DNA from: an uncultured Pseudomonadales bacterium
Lineage (GTDB): Bacteria > Pseudomonadota > Gammaproteobacteria > Pseudomonadales > Cellvibrionaceae
Length of the DNA stretch: 64,000 nucleotides
Reading direction: 5' to 3'
Assembly (NCBI GenBank): GCA_947488935.1
Contig: CANLBN010000002.1
Coordinates: forward strand, 620,001-684,000
In this document: positions 60,247 to 64,000 of the stretch, piece by piece
How the letters are laid out: each line of letters starts with the position of its first letter
Numbering within the stretch: position 1 is the first letter of the stretch
Notes under the pieces: model-generated
The model's input: only the letters and a program-made list of their open reading frames with translations
Databases searched by the model: none
What the model was told of the DNA's origin: nothing
Made by a program: the position numbers and the translations under genes

Positions 60247-61758
60247 ATGCATGATTTAATTGTAATCGGTGGTGGCATCAATGGCTGCGGTATCGCAAAT
60301 GACGCCGCAGGACGTGGTTTAAAAGTATTGCTCTGTGAAAAAAATGATTTGGCCTCTAGCACTTCATCCAATAGCACCAAACTCATTCATGGCGGCCTAC
60401 GATATTTAGAACATTATAAGTTTAAATTTGTTAAAGAAGCGTTGGCAGAACGGGAAGTTTTACTTCGAAATGCCCCTCATATTATTTGGCCATTGCGATT
60501 TATTCTTCCTCATAAACCTCATCTTAGACCTCGCTGGATGATACTCGCCGGATTATTCCTCTACGATCATTTGACTAAGCGAACGACTTTGCAAAAATCC
60601 TGCGGTGTTACATTCAATGCCAATAGCCCTCTAGTTAATGACATGACAAAGGGCTTTGAATATTCCGATGGCTGGGTAGATGATGCGCGCTTGGTTGTTT
60701 TAAATGCTATGTCTGCAGAAAAAAATGGAGCAACTATCCTCACCCATAGTGACTGTATCAAGGCTATTCGAAAAAAAGACTACTGGGAAGTCCACTTAAA
60801 AAATAGCGCCACAAAAGAAGTGACGATAGAAACATCTAAAATGCTAGTTAATGCCGCTGGTCCATGGGTAGGTGATTTATTTAAAACTGTTATTGACGTT
60901 AAAGCCCCTCAAAATGTTCGTTTAGTAAAAGGGAGTCATATCGTCGTACCTAAAATATACGATCACGAGAAAGCATATATTCTGCAAAATGAGGACAATA
61001 GAATTGTATTTATTATCCCCTACGAAGGTGAGTTTTCATTAATCGGAACAACCGATGTTGAGGTCAAGCAAGACCCCTCTACAGTTCATATTTCCGACGA
61101 AGAAATCGATTATTTAATTGAGATAACCAATAAGAATTTTAAACAGAAGATCGCTCGCAGCGATATAGTACACGTCTACTCCGGTGTTAGACCTCTTCTA
61201 GACGATGAATCATCTTCTGCACAAACGATTACGCGTGACTATACATTAGAGATTGATAAAGCAAATAATGGAGCCCCATTGCTTTCTGTTTTCGGCGGAA
61301 AAATCACCACTTATCGTAAGCTAGCAGAAGCTGCAACAAATAAGATTAGTGAGTTTTTCCCTAATACTGGTCCTAGCTGGACAAAAAATATCGCCTTACC
61401 TGGCGGAGATTTTGAGAATAAAGAAACATTAAGAGAACAGCTATATTCACGATATGACTGGCTCGAACAACATACTTTAGATCGCTATATTCGCAGCTAC
61501 GGCACATTAACTCACAAAGTACTACTGGGTTGCTGTTCAAAAAGTGATATGGGGCAACATCTAGGTGCTGACCTTTATCAGTGTGAAGTAGATTACTTGA
61601 TCGATAATGAATGGGCTACTTGTGTTGATGATATTTTATGGCGTCGCTCTAAACTCGGTTTAAAAATGACACCATCAGAACAACATTGTCTTTCAAAAGC
61701 CATTAAAAACTCGACCGATATTAACTCAGCTTATCTACAACAAGAACATATTTTATAG
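60247..61758 (+). CDS. glpD: Aerobic glycerol-3-phosphate dehydrogenase
   Basis: A 503-residue membrane-associated flavoenzyme. The FAD loop IGGGINGCGIANDAAGRG and the family motif STKLIHGGLRYLEHYKF are at the N-terminus; VNAAGPWV, SLIGTTDVEV and SVFGGKITTYRKLAE follow. It oxidises glycerol-3-phosphate to dihydroxyacetone phosphate and passes electrons to quinone. Length is as expected. It follows glpR in the same direction with its own operator-like leader, and is followed by a GAPDH gene 48 bp on, so carbon can run directly into lower glycolysis. Confidence 0.95.
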   Translation: MHDLIVIGGGINGCGIANDAAGRGLKVLLCEKNDLASSTSSNSTKLIHGGLRYLEHYKFKFVKEALAEREVLLRNAPHIIWPLRFILPHKPHLRPRWMILAGLFLYDHLTKRTTLQKSCGVTFNANSPLVNDMTKGFEYSDGWVDDARLVVLNAMSAEKNGATILTHSDCIKAIRKKDYWEVHLKNSATKEVTIETSKMLVNAAGPWVGDLFKTVIDVKAPQNVRLVKGSHIVVPKIYDHEKAYILQNEDNRIVFIIPYEGEFSLIGTTDVEVKQDPSTVHISDEEIDYLIEITNKNFKQKIARSDIVHVYSGVRPLLDDESSSAQTITRDYTLEIDKANNGAPLLSVFGGKITTYRKLAEAATNKISEFFPNTGPSWTKNIALPGGDFENKETLREQLYSRYDWLEQHTLDRYIRSYGTLTHKVLLGCCSKSDMGQHLGADLYQCEVDYLIDNEWATCVDDILWRRSKLGLKMTPSEQHCLSKAIKNSTDINSAYLQQEHIL

Positions 61759-61806
61759 TTCAGCATTATATTATTGTCTGTCTAATACAAGCAAAAGGAA
61801 AATATT

Positions 61807-62811
61807 ATGGTTATTAACGTTGCAATTAACGGCTATGGTCGAATTGGTAGGAATATACTCAAAGCACTTTACGAATCAGATAAAAAAAAACAAATTAAAG
61901 TTGTTGCTATTAATGATCTAGGCGATGGAGACCTCAATGCACATCTAACAAAATACGATACAGTTCATGGACGATTTAATGGTGAAGTCAGCTTTAGCGA
62001 CGGTATTATGAATGTCAATGGCGACCCTATTCGTATGTTTTCTGAAAAAAATCCAGAAGATCTTCCATGGGAGAAACTGGGGGTCGATGTAGTACATGAA
62101 TGCACAGGTATATTTGCAGACAAAGAAAAAGCTTTAGCGCATATAAGAGCAGGTGCTAAAAAAGTCATTATTTCTGCACCAGCGAATGGTGTTGATGCTA
62201 CTGTTGTTTACGGTGTGAATCATGACGTGTTAACTGCCAGTGATACCGTTATTTCTAATGCATCTTGTACTACTAACTGTCTAGCGCCTCTTGCCAAAGC
62301 GTTAAATGATTCCGTTGGCATAGAACAAGGATCAATGACCACTATTCATGCTTATACGAATGACCAAAACCTGAGTGATGTTTACCATGAAGATAAATAC
62401 CGGGCACGCTCAGCAACCATGTCTATGATTCCGACGCAAACAGGAGCGGCTAAAGCTGTCGGCTTAGTTTTACCCGAATTAGTTGGCAAGTTAGATGGCA
62501 TGGCAGTGAGAGTACCTCTCATTAATGTGTCTTTGGTTGACTTTAATTTTCTCGCTTCGCGTGACACATCGAATGAAGAAATTAATAACATTATTAAAGA
62601 TGCAAGTAACGATAAAATGAAATCTATTTTATCCTATAACGAAGAACCTTTAGTTTCTATTGATTTTAATCACAATGCTTACTCCAGTAATTTTGATGCT
62701 ACTCAAACTAAAGTGAGCGGCCGCTGGGTTAAAGTGATGTCTTGGTATGACAATGAATGGGGGTTTTCAAATCGTATGTTAGACAGCACCATTGCTCTAC
62801 TCAAATCTTAA
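61807..62811 (+). CDS. gap: Glyceraldehyde-3-phosphate dehydrogenase, type I
   Basis: A 334-residue GAPDH with the NAD loop [14 protein letters not shown], catalytic [15 protein letters not shown] (Cys154), phosphate-site sequence and [14 protein letters not shown] near the end. Asp in AINDLGDG indicates preference for NAD. The gene has a ribosome site AAAAGGAAAATATT and probably belongs to the glpD transcript. Clustering with glycerol genes rather than with pgk or tkt suggests a dedicated isozyme for glycerol catabolism, which is inference. Confidence 0.93.
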   Translation: MVINVAINGYGRIGRNILKALYESDKKKQIKVVAINDLGDGDLNAHLTKYDTVHGRFNGEVSFSDGIMNVNGDPIRMFSEKNPEDLPWEKLGVDVVHECTGIFADKEKALAHIRAGAKKVIISAPANGVDATVVYGVNHDVLTASDTVISNASCTTNCLAPLAKALNDSVGIEQGSMTTIHAYTNDQNLSDVYHEDKYRARSATMSMIPTQTGAAKAVGLVLPELVGKLDGMAVRVPLINVSLVDFNFLASRDTSNEEINNIIKDASNDKMKSILSYNEEPLVSIDFNHNAYSSNFDATQTKVSGRWVKVMSWYDNEWGFSNRMLDSTIALLKS

Positions 62812-62931
62812 GCTAAGCTCGCTCATATAATTAATACATTCTTTATTGCTGTTGATTTTGGCAATAAATTGGCTTCACCAGTGTTAAGACCGATTTATCG
62901 TTAAATAAGGTATTTAATGCAATATCTTAAA

Positions 62932-64000
62932 TTATTTACTGACGGCATCTGCTAGTAATTGATTCAGTTTTTTAGCGACGTCTTGATTATTTAAAATATC
63001 TACATGCCCTTCATCATAACCAATAACTTTGGTCGCTTCTTCTTGTGCTCTAGAGTACAGTTGGCTTCGTAGCGTGACTGTTCCGTCAGAGTTAGCCCCA
63101 CCAAAAAAGCCTTCGTTACCTTTATGGCTAAACAAAAGATGGTATTCGGTTTTTTTATCTAAGGGTTGCTTATGAAGCGAATCAAGATAAGGACTGCCTG
63201 GCACCAGATCAAACCAAGAAGGTACGGCTACAGGCGCATATTTGGCCCCTTGGCTAGCCGCATTATGCCCAAGCCAAGGCGTAGAGATTGTTATAAAACT
63301 GATAATGTCCGTTGTTGTATGGCTAACGGTCCGATAATTAACAAAGCCACGAGAAACAAGGCCACCCATACTATGGGCCACTACCGCAATGCTTTCAAAA
63401 TTATACTTAGCTTTAAGCTCATCGACCGATTGAGCAAAAGATTTGCTGAGTAAATCGAGCCTAATACCAGACGGGTACTGCACAACCCATGGCTGAAATT
63501 TTTCACGATCTAATTGACTCAATTGATACAACCAATCATGGCCTGAACCACTAATACCATGAACAAACAGTACGGGAATTTTATTGGGGTCGTAATCTTC
63601 TAAAAAATAAATACCGCTATAGCCCTGCTGATGAAACTTAACGGGGTTCCACATGCCAAGAGAGCCAATTTCGGGCTTGAAATGAGAAATATCAACCACC
63701 TTACCTAAGTTAGAATCTTCTAACTCAATTTTTTTATGTGGCTTATTGGTAGCGAATAACTCAGGAAGATCTTTTTTGACTTGCTCAGAGCTTTTAAGCG
63801 TAATGGTTATATCAGAATACTCTTGCCCTGCTTTTGTCGATAATAACGTGGGCGAGCCAAACCAACCTACTCTCTCCCCCTCTTGTAATATAAAGTCTCG
63901 GTTATTATCTTCAAAGGCTAGTAAATAATAATTACCCTTAGGTACTGTTAATAAAAAATCGTTTTCGCCATAAACAACCGTATAGCTTTGTAGCTTGTAC
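62932..64000 (-). CDS. Alpha/beta hydrolase (lipase/PGAP1-like), 5'-truncated by window edge
   Basis: The minus-strand frame is open to the last base, so the N-terminus lies outside the window. The first ~100 visible residues form a beta-rich domain (TVPKGNYYLLAFEDNNRDFI, EGERVGWFGSPTLLS). An alpha/beta hydrolase domain follows, with VLFVHGISGSGHDW (oxyanion region), VVAHSMGGLVSRG (Ser elbow) and a probable catalytic His in GYDEGHVDIL near the end. It resembles lipase- or esterase-type proteins with an added N-terminal domain, likely exported. It is convergent with gap. Fold call is firm; substrate unknown. Confidence 0.8.
   Translation of the reverse strand, partial: YKLQSYTVVYGENDFLLTVPKGNYYLLAFEDNNRDFILQEGERVGWFGSPTLLSTKAGQEYSDITITLKSSEQVKKDLPELFATNKPHKKIELEDSNLGKVVDISHFKPEIGSLGMWNPVKFHQQGYSGIYFLEDYDPNKIPVLFVHGISGSGHDWLYQLSQLDREKFQPWVVQYPSGIRLDLLSKSFAQSVDELKAKYNFESIAVVAHSMGGLVSRGFVNYRTVSHTTTDIISFITISTPWLGHNAASQGAKYAPVAVPSWFDLVPGSPYLDSLHKQPLDKKTEYHLLFSHKGNEGFFGGANSDGTVTLRSQLYSRAQEEATKVIGYDEGHVDILNNQDVAKKLNQLLADAVSK

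Overview
The window looks like a moderately AT-rich, probably marine gammaproteobacterial chromosome. The basis is overall base composition, OprB-type porin, a Rhizobium-like glycerol ABC importer, and Cue/Cop/Czc metal resistance genes; no rRNA or other phylogenetic marker is present, so the genus is not assignable. Two stretches read as host chromosome and flank a large mosaic accessory region.

Left flank (1-4.5 kb): the 3' part of an AraD1/GguC-type sugar-acid gene, an alpha-ketoglutarate-semialdehyde dehydrogenase and an OprB-like porin, i.e. the lower part of a non-phosphorylating pentose or sugar-acid route. The porin leader has a sigma70 promoter overlapped by a GntR/LacI-like operator, and a tandem ~128 bp duplication that has left a dead copy of the porin start.

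Accessory region (4.5-51.0 kb). Two near-identical copper modules lie in inverted orientation (5.8-11.5 kb on + and 44.9-51.0 kb on -): cueR, a small CopL/CzcI-like protein, the multicopper oxidase copA, copB, a His-rich small protein and two cytochromes c. The right copy continues into a CopA P-type ATPase and a broken cupredoxin gene. Both copies end in an identical 38 bp sequence that also occurs in variant form near the tyrosine recombinase and Tn3-type transposase genes. Between the copies lie: (a) 11.9-16.6 kb, helicase + partner, XRE regulator, a second type of tyrosine recombinase and a conserved unknown; (b) 16.7-19.7 kb, an operon of a KfrA-like repressor, a three-Cys DUF5131 protein and its partner TcmP, behind a promoter whose spacer is a perfect 24 bp palindrome; (c) 19.8-28.6 kb, a divergent MerR/CDF pair and a CzcCBA efflux operon with a very His-rich CzcB; (d) 29.06-37.22 kb, a block bounded by 35 bp inverted repeats with a recombinase, an AAA ATPase, gene fragments, a YegP-like protein, a SprT-like protein and a Tn3-family transposase; (e) 37.5-42.3 kb, cargo of hydrolases, a lipoprotein and an Acg-like nitroreductase, with remnants resembling gene-cassette debris.

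Right flank (51.4-64 kb): a coherent glycerol locus. glpK-S-T-P-Q-U-V (kinase and ABC importer) runs leftward and is divergent from glpR, glpD and a GAPDH gene; a 5'-truncated alpha/beta hydrolase closes the window.

The strongest leads for new biology are the KfrA/DUF5131/TcmP operon, the recurrent GGTAATTACC-containing ends tied to the recombinases (including a 164 bp insertion flanked by an 8 bp duplication), and the 35 bp inverted repeats around the recombinase-transposase block. All similarity judgements were made by eye from the sequence; no database search was run.
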